From assembly GCA_017407125.1 (NCBI GenBank), contig JAFQXE010000014.1:1-64000 (forward strand): a stretch of 64,000 nucleotides of DNA. Direction: 5' to 3'. The stretch is from Thermoguttaceae bacterium. Its GTDB lineage: Bacteria; Planctomycetota; Planctomycetia; Pirellulales; Thermoguttaceae. Below, one piece after another: positions 36,173-43,926 of the stretch (position 1 is its first letter; the number at the start of each line of letters is the position of its first letter). Under the pieces are notes generated by a model that saw only the letters and a list, made by a program, of their open reading frames with translations, made no database searches and was not told the origin of the DNA. The position numbers and the translations under genes are program-made.

Positions 36173-36200
36173 TTGACAATTTCTCGTTCCTCGGTATAAT
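36173..36200 (+). promoter_or_regulatory. Promoter for the AEC transporter gene
   Basis: TTGACA (36173-36178), 16-base spacer, TATAAT (36195-36200). The predicted transcription start falls one or two bases before the ATG at 36209, so the message would be leaderless unless an internal ATG (36224 or 36233) is used. Confidence 0.65.
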
Positions 36201-36208
36201 CGTCTGGC

Positions 36209-37216
36209 ATGTTAACCCCGGAAATGATAAAGATGCTGACGATTACCTTTCAGGCGACTCTGGCGATCCTGATTGTGATTCTCATCGGCGCGTTTATGCG
36301 GCGCGTCAAGTGGCTCACGCCGGCGGCGGACAAGCCCCTGACCGACTTGACGATGAACGTTCTCTATCCGGCGGCGACGTTCATGTCGATTCGCGGGAAC
36401 GAGAACCTCGCCAACCCGCTTTTCGCGCTGGAAGTCGTGGTTATCGGCTGGATTTCGATTGCCGTCGGAATGGTTGTCTCGCGGCTGTACGTCCGGTTTT
36501 TCAGCCCGCTGACCGGTCTGGAAAGCGACGCACAAAAGCGAACGTTCATCATGTGCAACTGTCTGTTCAACTACGGGTTTCTGCCCATTCCGCTGTGTGC
36601 GCTGCTCTTTGATACTCAGACGCTGGGCGTTCTGTTCGTTTTCAACGTCGGGACGGTTATCGGGATGTGGACGATCGCCGTCGCCGCTTTGAGCAAAGAC
36701 GCGGTCAAAGAATCAATCCGTCAGCTTCGCGCCCCGGCAATGATCGGCGTGTACATCGCGCTGCTGTTTAATTATCTGCCGTGGTCAAACCAGCTGCCGG
36801 AATGTATCGAAACGTCAATGACGTGGCTCAACCAGAGCATGATTCCTCTGTCGCTGCTGCTGGTCGGCGGGATCATGTACGACGAGTTCCGTCCCGGAGT
36901 TGAGACGCCAACTTCTTCCAATCTGTCAGTCTGGAACTCATTCAAACTGATTAACAGCACGATTTTGATTCGGCTCGTTCTCGTCCCGATTCTGTTTATT
37001 CTCTGGGCGAAATACCTTACCAGTTCCGTCGACTTGCAGCGGATTCTAATCGTTCAGGCGGCGATGCCGTCGGCGATTATGTGCATTGTCTGGTCAAGAC
37101 AGTTTAACGGCGACCCGTCCATCGCCTTGCGCTGCGTTATTGTAACGAACCTGCTTTCCATCCTCACGACGCTGTTCTGGATCCCGCTGGGGCTATGGTT
37201 CTTGGGGAATGCGTAA
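36209..37216 (+). CDS. AEC-family (auxin efflux carrier type) transporter
   Basis: 335 residues with about ten membrane segments in two bundles, the first at about 9-28 (ITFQATLAILIVILIGAFM). The N-terminal motif LTDLTMNVLYPAATF and the C-terminal QAAMPSAIMCIVWSRQFNGD (about 285-304), with its discontinuous helix, are characteristic of the PIN-like AEC fold. Bacterial members export or take up small carboxylates such as malate or malonate; substrate unknown here. Monocistronic, with its own promoter. Confidence 0.88.
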   Translation: MLTPEMIKMLTITFQATLAILIVILIGAFMRRVKWLTPAADKPLTDLTMNVLYPAATFMSIRGNENLANPLFALEVVVIGWISIAVGMVVSRLYVRFFSPLTGLESDAQKRTFIMCNCLFNYGFLPIPLCALLFDTQTLGVLFVFNVGTVIGMWTIAVAALSKDAVKESIRQLRAPAMIGVYIALLFNYLPWSNQLPECIETSMTWLNQSMIPLSLLLVGGIMYDEFRPGVETPTSSNLSVWNSFKLINSTILIRLVLVPILFILWAKYLTSSVDLQRILIVQAAMPSAIMCIVWSRQFNGDPSIALRCVIVTNLLSILTTLFWIPLGLWFLGNA

Positions 37217-37722
37217 TTCGTAATTCGTAATGCGTAATTACGCTTCGCGCTCATCACGGGGTTGTATGCAGGTCAGCTAGCACACGGATTTAGGCGAGCC
37301 GGGGTGCGTAAGCCCCCGGGAAAATACGGATTCGCGCCGATTGGTTAATGAAAATATGATAAATAATCGAGTAGCCGCTTGCGCGGGGAATGCGGCGGCT
37401 TGACGCCGCCTTGTCCAAAGTCCCGCGAAAACCTTTGACGAAGCCGAAAACCTTTCTGGATCGCGGATAAAATCCGCCAAAGAAGTTTTTAACCACAAAG
37501 AACGCAAAGAACACAATGAAATGGAAGGCGGTAATGAAGCGAGCGCAGCGAGCGGAATTACGCAGTTCGCTGAAGGCGAACCAAAAAGCTTGAAGCGTTC
37601 ATATAAAACGACGCAGCCGGTAACCTTCACGGGTCGCGGACGAAGTCCGCCAAAGAAATCTCACGCAAAGTTCGCGAAGTCCGCAAAGTAATTTAGGCGA
37701 GCCGGGAACGTCAGTTCCCGGG
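37217..37722. repeat. Dense repeat mosaic, first half of a 960-base gap
   Basis: TAATTCGTAATTCGTAATGCGTAATTACG iterated words (37213-37241); CGGATT module (37262-37350) interrupted by GAGCCGGGGTGCGTAAGC; CTTTGACGAAGCCGAAAAC module (37433); ACCACAAAGAACGCAAAG (37491-37508); GGCGGTAATGAAGCGAGCG..GGAATTACGCAGTTCGC (37528-37578); ACGACGCAGCC..GGTCGCGGACGAAGTCCGC (37608-37650); GGGAACGTCAGTTCCC hairpin (37703-37719). No gene seen. Confidence 0.75.
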
Positions 37723-37872
37723 CTAGAACCGCGTAGCGGTTCAATATTTCTAGCCGTGGGTGAAACCCACGGGCAATCGAACCACAGATAAAGACATCGA
37801 CAAATACCTCTTTTCATTCCCTCCCGGCGCCGCAGGCGCGCCGGGAGGGAATGAAAAGAGACTGACTCGATT
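37723..37872 (-). repeat. Composite hairpin element, copy C
   Basis: Read on the minus strand: AATCGAGTCAGT, a perfect 23-bp hairpin (37808-37830 with 37838-37860), TATTTGTCGATGTCTT, CCGTGGGTTTCACCCACGG, CTAGAAATATTGAACCGC..GCGGTTCTAG. Same order and flanks as copies A and B, but the hairpin sequence is different. Confidence 0.85.
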
Positions 37873-38079
37873 AGGGAATGCAGGGTAGGGCGTCGCCGTC
37901 CGTAGACTAAAGTCGACGGTTATAGAAATGGCGTCTCTTCGAGACGCGATTCAGCTTCTCGACTTACTTGTTGTTACATAGAATATCTGCGTCATTTGGA
38001 GAAACGTCTGTTTCTGCTCCAAATATTCCTCATCTTTGTTTTTTCGGATAAAATTTCTGAATTATTTGTATCCGCTCCC

Positions 38080-38108
38080 TTGCACAATTCTTTCTAATGT
38101 CATATAAT
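38080..38108 (+). promoter_or_regulatory. Promoter for the Sel1 protein at 38179
   Basis: TTGCAC (38080-38085), 17-base spacer, TATAAT (38103-38108), in the same CCTTGCA..TATAATAATAA setting as the promoters at 41935, 54224 and 55883. Confidence 0.75.
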
Positions 38109-38178
38109 AATAAACAAATGACGCTTTGCGTTGTTAAGCATTAACCCGTTTCCAACTATTTATCAACCTTTTACTATC

Positions 38179-39855
38179 ATGAAAGTTAGAACAATTCATA
38201 CCGCTGTCGTTTTCCTGTTGTCGCTCATCTCGTCATCGCTTTGCCTTTACGCGCAAAACGACATTCTCATTGATCAGCCGCTGACGTGGTCGATTGATTC
38301 CGTGCAGGTCAGCTGGACTGTTCCGCAAGCAACTGAATCCGTGTATCTTTATCAATCCGAACCAGAGTATAATCCGTTGTCCCTTTTTGGATTCTACGGG
38401 AAGGACGTCACCGCTTTCGTGTATGAAGGCGGGTTTAATTACAATCAAACCGACCCCAAAGCCAATCCAACTCAATGGTCTGAAACGGAAAAAGAAGTTG
38501 TCAGTCAGGCGTTAACCGTAGCGTTTGAGTCATACGACCAGAAAACCACATCCAACCAACGGCTTGTCTTTACAGTCAAATTTGTCAATCATACTAATTC
38601 GCATTTTAAAATTGACTATCGGTATACAAATTACATTCCCGTATATATCGGTGAAACTGAAATCGGAAAAGCCGCGCCTGTCGGTATAGACAAAGTCGTT
38701 ATTTCCATTCCTCCAACGGGCGAACCGGTTTCCGTCAAATTTGCAATGCCAATAGACGAAAAATGCAAGTCAGCGCTGCTGAACTACAAACCCATTTTGA
38801 AATTCAGCGAAGGCAAGCTGCTCTTTAGAACTCCTGATGACGACATCCAATTTGAAAGGAGTATTTACAAGAAATCCGTGACGAATAAAGATCATTTCAC
38901 CGTTGCAATTCAGGCGGACAGGGAAGTTAAAGAGTGGAAAATTAACTGGGTTGCCCAAAATCCTGTTACATTGCAGGAAGCGTTGGAGGCGATTAACGAC
39001 AATATTCGTCGCGAAAATTTGAACGACGCTATAACCGTTTTTGATATTAAAGACAATCATATTGTCACCGTCTGCGGTTCTCCGTTTACCGATAAAGACG
39101 CCCCTGACTGGATAACAGAACTAAAAGTCTTCAAAGACGGCGCATTTCAAATGATCGCCGATCCAGACTCTTGTCTTTCTCAAACGCCTCGCAGCGGGGA
39201 AAGATACGTCTTTCAGCTTGTTAATCAGGAGTTCAAAAAGCTGGTTGCAAAAGCCAACGCTGGAGATGCAGCAGCGCTCAATGAATTGGGAGACCGTTAT
39301 TTCGATGGCGACGGCGTCGCAGAGGATATAGTCAAAGCTGTGGAACTGTATCGAAAATCTGCTGAAAAAGGTTATGCAGAAGGGCAATATAATCTTGGCT
39401 TGCGTTATTTTAATGGCGAGGGCGTTCCTGAAGATAGCGCCGAAGCGGCTAAATGGTTTCAAAAAGCGGCTGAACAAGGAAATGCAGACGCTCAGATCTG
39501 TCTGTGCTATTGTTATTTAAATGGCCTGGGAGTTACTGAAAATAAAGCAAAGGGTATTGAATGGTTACAAAAAGCAGTTCAACAAGGAAATGCCAGAGCG
39601 CAATATAATCTTGGCTGGTGTTATTTTAATGGCGAAGGCGTTGCTGAAGATAAAGTCGAAGCGGTTAAATGGTTTCGCAAGGCGGCTGAATCCGATTATG
39701 CAGACGCTCAATACAATCTTGGTTGCTCCTGCTATAATGGGGTTGGCGTTGAAGAAGATAAGGTCGAAGGGCTTAAATGGATTCGCAAAGCGGCAGATCA
39801 AGGTTACGAAGACGCGATAAAAATGTTAAAGGCGCTGAAGGAATCGGATAAATAA
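38179..39855 (+). CDS. Exported Sel1-repeat protein with unrecognised N-terminal domain, copy 1
   Basis: 558 residues from ATG 38179. A Sec signal peptide ends near residue 22 (SSSLCLYAQ). Residues 25-350 form a beta-rich domain I cannot assign; its core (about 150-215: YRYTNYIPVYIGETEIGKAA, then VVISIPPTGEPVSVKFAMPI) is almost identical in the protein at 42040. Five Sel1 repeats follow (about 365-545; pattern GDRYFDGDGVAEDxxKAVELYRKSAEKG). Sel1 stacks are protein-binding solenoids. Probably periplasmic or surface-exposed. It is separated from its paralogue by an LRR gene on the other strand. Confidence 0.82.
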   Translation: MKVRTIHTAVVFLLSLISSSLCLYAQNDILIDQPLTWSIDSVQVSWTVPQATESVYLYQSEPEYNPLSLFGFYGKDVTAFVYEGGFNYNQTDPKANPTQWSETEKEVVSQALTVAFESYDQKTTSNQRLVFTVKFVNHTNSHFKIDYRYTNYIPVYIGETEIGKAAPVGIDKVVISIPPTGEPVSVKFAMPIDEKCKSALLNYKPILKFSEGKLLFRTPDDDIQFERSIYKKSVTNKDHFTVAIQADREVKEWKINWVAQNPVTLQEALEAINDNIRRENLNDAITVFDIKDNHIVTVCGSPFTDKDAPDWITELKVFKDGAFQMIADPDSCLSQTPRSGERYVFQLVNQEFKKLVAKANAGDAAALNELGDRYFDGDGVAEDIVKAVELYRKSAEKGYAEGQYNLGLRYFNGEGVPEDSAEAAKWFQKAAEQGNADAQICLCYCYLNGLGVTENKAKGIEWLQKAVQQGNARAQYNLGWCYFNGEGVAEDKVEAVKWFRKAAESDYADAQYNLGCSCYNGVGVEEDKVEGLKWIRKAADQGYEDAIKMLKALKESDK

Positions 39856-40193
39856 GCCAGACGCAGCCCACGAACCAGCGGGGACAGAGACTGCGTATCT
39901 GCCAAAAATCGCTCCCGTTGGTCGCTTGCTCGTTCCTTACTAATGTTTTTTAAGCCGCAAAGAACGCAAAGGACACAAAGAAATTTTTAAAACTTCGCGA
40001 ACATCCTCCGCGTCTCCGCGGCTCCGCGTGAGGTTTTAACGAGCGCCAACATTTTGTTCGCCGTTCCGGCGAATGCGTAATTCCGCTCCCGATGGTCGCT
40101 CCATTACCGCCTTCCATTTCTTCGCGACTCCGCGTCTCCGCGTGAGGTTTTCCGGACGCGCCAACGTTTTGTTCGCCTAACGTTAAACGGTTA
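39856..40193. repeat. Repeat mosaic between convergent genes
   Basis: CGCTCCCGTTGGTCGCTTGC (39910-39929); GCCGCAAAGAACGCAAAGGACACAAAG (39954-39980); two copies of CCTCCGCGTCTCCGCG..GCGTGAGGTTTT (about 40005-40037 and 40126-40152); TTTTGTTCGCCGTTCCGGCGAATGCG and CATTACCGCCTTCCAT (40050-40120). No gene seen. Confidence 0.7.
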
Positions 40194-41747
40194 TCATCGT
40201 TTTTCCTTTGATTCCGGTTTGTAAACTTGGCAGAATCCATATTTAATCTGATTTATGATATCAGCATTCATGCCTTGCAGACCGCCGTCCCAGACGTCGT
40301 ATTTCTTTACGGATGGACAATTTCTGCAGGCAACAGAAAGAGTGGGATTGTTTTCTTTGAGATAGTCCAGCGAGTTGTCGGTTATTAAAGGACAATCGTT
40401 TAGCGACAGCGATTTCAAATTCTTTAACTTGACCAGGCGCTTTATTCCGGCGTCTGAAACGTTTTGACAATTATCCAGACATAAACATTCCAGAGACGGC
40501 AGAGAATCGAAGAAGTCAAGAGAATTGTCGTTAAACTCTGTCACGTTTGAAACAAGCAATTCTTTCAAACGAGAAGATTTAATTTCGATTCGAAAATCCA
40601 CGCCTAACGTTTCAAGTTTAGGGAAGTTGAAAACTGTAACAGTTTTTGATTCTGCCAGAGTTTTACAATCAGACACATTCAGAACTCTCAGTTCCGATAA
40701 TGTCTGAAGCGATTTGATCCCGTCGCTTGTAATATTCGGACAATAATAAATATTCACTTCTCGCAGACTTTCAATTTTGCTTAACTCTTTCAGCGCTCGG
40801 TCTGAGATCGACAAATTTCCTAACGAAATTCGTTTCAAATTCTTTAATCGGGCAATTTGTTTAAATCCCTCGTCGGTAATTTGAACGTTAGCGTCAAGCG
40901 CGTCGATAGAAAGATATTCCAGATTTTCCATCTGAGAAACTTTATTCAGGCATGCATTGCCTACGTTCTGACAGCAGTCAAGTTTAAGAACGCGAAGACG
41001 CTTTAGTTTTGTCAGGGAGTCTATATTGTCCGCGGTTAAATTGGGGTTTTCTGAAATATGCAGTTGCTCCAAACAGGTCAGTTTTTCCAGCTGCGAGAAA
41101 AACGCATAGCCAGCTTTCTTATCGTAAATTTCTAAAACCTGAAGTTCGGACAACGATTCCAAATTGAGCCGATTCAACAGCTGGTCTGGAACGCAGTCTC
41201 TGGGATAGTTCGAATAATATAACGCTTTTATATGCGGATGTTTTTGTATGTAAGCCATGGCGTAAACGTCCATTGCATAATTCAAAACCGGGTCAAAGAG
41301 CAAATTGCTTTTAAAAGCGTTGTGCGCGTTATTGAAAACAGCGTCGTAAAGAAAATTCCCAATGTTAATCGTCAATTTGAGGCTGGAAGGACAATGCAGC
41401 GTTATCTGATCTGTCAGTTCGGAATTTACATTAAAACTATCATACAATTCGTTTTTTATGAAGTTATTGAAATTTTCGGAATTGGTTTCGCTCCGATCAT
41501 ATTCTCTAAATATGCCTAACGCATCGCTATGAATAATCACGCCTTTAACGATTTTATACCGCGACAGATCAACTTCGTTCCTGTACTTGTCTTTTAAGAC
41601 CATGCACGACTCGCCGTCATAAACAAAGTCGCATTCCCTCATAAACGCCGCTGAACGCTGGTCGCCATGAGCCAATATATCAATTTGTTGAGTATCTAAA
41701 CTTGCTCTGAACGTCAAATTTATAAATAGCAGTAAAAAATTTAACAT
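40194..41747 (-). CDS. Exported leucine-rich-repeat protein
   Basis: 517 residues. A short signal peptide (about 1-16, LNFLLLFINLTFRA) is followed by a 170-residue N-terminal region and about eleven cysteine/asparagine-type LRR units (about 185-500) of the form LxNLKSLSLNDCPLITDxxLxxL, as in AMN1/F-box-type repeats. LRRs give a curved protein-binding surface. No enzyme motif. It lies between two Sel1 paralogues on the opposite strand. Probably an extracytoplasmic binding protein like its ankyrin and Sel1 neighbours. Confidence 0.8.
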   Translation of the reverse strand: MLNFLLLFINLTFRASLDTQQIDILAHGDQRSAAFMRECDFVYDGESCMVLKDKYRNEVDLSRYKIVKGVIIHSDALGIFREYDRSETNSENFNNFIKNELYDSFNVNSELTDQITLHCPSSLKLTINIGNFLYDAVFNNAHNAFKSNLLFDPVLNYAMDVYAMAYIQKHPHIKALYYSNYPRDCVPDQLLNRLNLESLSELQVLEIYDKKAGYAFFSQLEKLTCLEQLHISENPNLTADNIDSLTKLKRLRVLKLDCCQNVGNACLNKVSQMENLEYLSIDALDANVQITDEGFKQIARLKNLKRISLGNLSISDRALKELSKIESLREVNIYYCPNITSDGIKSLQTLSELRVLNVSDCKTLAESKTVTVFNFPKLETLGVDFRIEIKSSRLKELLVSNVTEFNDNSLDFFDSLPSLECLCLDNCQNVSDAGIKRLVKLKNLKSLSLNDCPLITDNSLDYLKENNPTLSVACRNCPSVKKYDVWDGGLQGMNADIINQIKYGFCQVYKPESKEKR

Positions 41748-41807
41748 TTTGTTTGTCTCATTTGTTTCTTGAGAATTTGTTTTTTGAACTCTCCATGCTG
41801 ATTATTT

Positions 41808-41835
41808 ATTGTATTTAGATTGACATATTTGTCAA
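41808..41835 (-). promoter_or_regulatory. Promoter of the LRR gene
   Basis: On the minus strand TTGACA (41835-41830), a 16-base spacer, TACAAT (41813-41808). A TTGACAAATATGTCAA palindrome covers the -35 box and could be an operator. Confidence 0.6.
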
Positions 41836-41934
41836 GACGCAGAGCAGAGGAGGGAAATTGGGCGCGTTCTTCTTTACAAACAATACGTTACGTCAATTCT
41901 TGTTATTTTTTCTGAATTATTCTCATCTGCTCTC

Positions 41935-41963
41935 TTGCATTAGTATTACATCTGTCGTATAAT
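41935..41963 (+). promoter_or_regulatory. Promoter for the Sel1 protein at 42040
   Basis: TTGCAT (41935-41940), 17-base spacer, TATAAT (41958-41963), preceded by CTC as in the other Sel1 promoters. It is divergent from the LRR promoter about 100 bases away. Confidence 0.75.
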
Positions 41964-42039
41964 AACCAAAAACAATAGCGTATTGCTTTGTTTCCTGTTA
42001 TAACCTGTTTCCGGCTGTTCGTCAAACCCTTAATCTGTT

Positions 42040-43482
42040 ATGAAAGTCCAAACTATTCACGCTGTCGTCGTTTTCCTGTTGGTTATCATAACTCCGGCGC
42101 TTTGCGTTTACGGGCTGGACGACATTGTTCTTGAACCGCCGCTGACGTGGTCAGTTAAATCCGTACTCATCAGCTGGTCTGCCTCTCAGGGCGAAAAAAC
42201 AACAACGGAATCCGTGTTCCTCTATGAAGCCGATGAAAGCTGGCTATCTAATCCAATGACAGAATTTGGACTCTATGGAACGGACGTTACAGCTTCAGTA
42301 TATGAAGAAGGCGGGATGAATTTCAATCAAACCGATCCCCAAACCAATCCCGATCAATGGTCGATGTTGAAGAAAGAAAAAGTCCGCCGCGCGTTAACAG
42401 CGGCATTTGAATCAAACGACCAGAAAACAGTATCCAACCAACAGCTTATCTTTACTATCAAATTTGTCAATCATACAAAGTCGCAATTGCGATTTGACTA
42501 TCGGTATACAAACTACATTCCCGTTTATATCGGTCAAACCGAAATCGGAAAAGCCGCGCCTGTCGGTATAGATAAAGTTGTTATTTCCATTCCTCCAACG
42601 GAAGATCCGGTTTCCGTCAAGTTTGCAATGCCAATAGACGAAAAATGCAAATCGGCGCTGCTGAATTACAAGCCGTTTTTGAAATTCAGCGAAGGTCAGC
42701 TGTTCCTTAAAGTTCCTTTTGGCGAACCTGAAATTGAAGGGAACGTTTACAGGAAATCCGCAGTGGATAAAGGTCATTTCAACGTTGCAATTCTGGTTGG
42801 CGACGAATTCAAAGAATGGAAAATTAACTGGATTGACAGAAATCCGGTTACGTTACAGGAAGCGCTAGAGGCGATCAACGACAAAATTCGTCTCGAAAAC
42901 GGGAACGACAAAATCATTTTTGAAATTAAAGACAATCGTTTTGTCAGCGTCTGCGGAACTCTGTTTGCCGCTAAACTCCCTCCGGACTGGATGACAGAAC
43001 TAATCTACTTCAGAGTCCTCAAAGACCGATATTATTTTTTTCGAAACAGCCCCTATTGGGTTGTTGAACTAAAAACGTTCAAAGACGGCGCGTTTCAAAC
43101 GGTTACTGATCTTGACTCCCTCTTGTCAGAAACGCCTCACAGCGGAGAACGATATGTATTTCAGATAGTTGATCTGGAACTCAAAAAGCTGATTGAAAAA
43201 GCGAACGCTGGAGATCCGGAAGCGCTCAATAATTTGGGAGACAGATATTATTGTGGTTGCGACTACTTGTCTGAAGATAAAGTCAAAGCTGCAGAACTAT
43301 ATCGTAAATCGGCGGATCAAGGCAATGCAGAAGGACAATATCATCTTGGCATGTGTTATTATTTTGGCAAGGGCGTTCCTAGAGACAGAGCCGAAGCGGT
43401 TAAATGGTTTCAAAAAGCAGCTCTACGAGGTCATACAGAAGCTGCAGAATTGTTTGAGGCGCTGAACGAATCGGATAAATAA
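42040..43482 (+). CDS. Exported Sel1-repeat protein with unrecognised N-terminal domain, copy 2
   Basis: 480 residues. Signal peptide about 1-24 (MKVQTIHAVVVFLLVIITPALCVYG). The N-terminal domain (25-385) aligns along its length with the protein at 38179; the core around 155-225 is nearly identical, while a 20-residue insertion (LKDRYYFFRNSPYWV) lies near 330. Only two Sel1 repeats follow (about 400-470), against five in the paralogue, so repeat number changes faster than the head domain. Confidence 0.82.
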   Translation: MKVQTIHAVVVFLLVIITPALCVYGLDDIVLEPPLTWSVKSVLISWSASQGEKTTTESVFLYEADESWLSNPMTEFGLYGTDVTASVYEEGGMNFNQTDPQTNPDQWSMLKKEKVRRALTAAFESNDQKTVSNQQLIFTIKFVNHTKSQLRFDYRYTNYIPVYIGQTEIGKAAPVGIDKVVISIPPTEDPVSVKFAMPIDEKCKSALLNYKPFLKFSEGQLFLKVPFGEPEIEGNVYRKSAVDKGHFNVAILVGDEFKEWKINWIDRNPVTLQEALEAINDKIRLENGNDKIIFEIKDNRFVSVCGTLFAAKLPPDWMTELIYFRVLKDRYYFFRNSPYWVVELKTFKDGAFQTVTDLDSLLSETPHSGERYVFQIVDLELKKLIEKANAGDPEALNNLGDRYYCGCDYLSEDKVKAAELYRKSADQGNAEGQYHLGMCYYFGKGVPRDRAEAVKWFQKAALRGHTEAAELFEALNESDK

Positions 43483-43830
43483 GACAGACGCGCCCGCCGA
43501 AGAAAATTTAACCACAAAGAACACAAAGAACTCATAGTTTTTAAAACTTCGCGAACATCCTCCGCGCCTCCGCGGCTCCGCGTGAGGTTTTAACGGGCGC
43601 TTACGCAACCCGGTTTGTTCGTCGTTACGTTCGCTTCGCTCACGCCCACGGGTTTACACCCGTGGCTCGCCTTGTTTTTTAAACTTCGTGAACAACCTCC
43701 GCATCTCCGCGGCTCCGCGTGAGGTTTTAACGGGCTCCAACATTTTGTTCGCCGTTCCGGCGAATGCGTAATTACGTTCGCTGCGCGAACTCCATTACCG
43801 CCTTCCATTGTTTGGTTATTCCGAATTAAA
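43483..43830. repeat. Repeat mosaic
   Basis: ACCACAAAGAACACAAAGAAC (43510-43530); CCTCCGCGCCTCCGCGGCTC..GTGAGGTTTTAACGGGCGC twice (about 43560-43600 and 43697-43737); CCCACGGGTTTACACCCGTGG plus CTCGCC (43645-43671); GCCGTTCCGGCGAATGCGTAATTACG..CATTACCGCCTTCCAT (43750-43808). No gene seen. Confidence 0.7.
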
Positions 43831-43845
43831 GTTTCTTCGTCCCTA

Positions 43846-43874
43846 TTGCAAACAATCTGACTAGGCGTTATAAT
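43846..43874 (+). promoter_or_regulatory. Promoter for the ankyrin lipoprotein at 43927
   Basis: TTGCAA (43846-43851), 17-base spacer, TATAAT (43869-43874). Confidence 0.7.
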
Positions 43875-43926
43875 ACATAATAAATGACAATATATTTTTT
43901 TGAGCGTCCATACCCCATAGCGTCCC

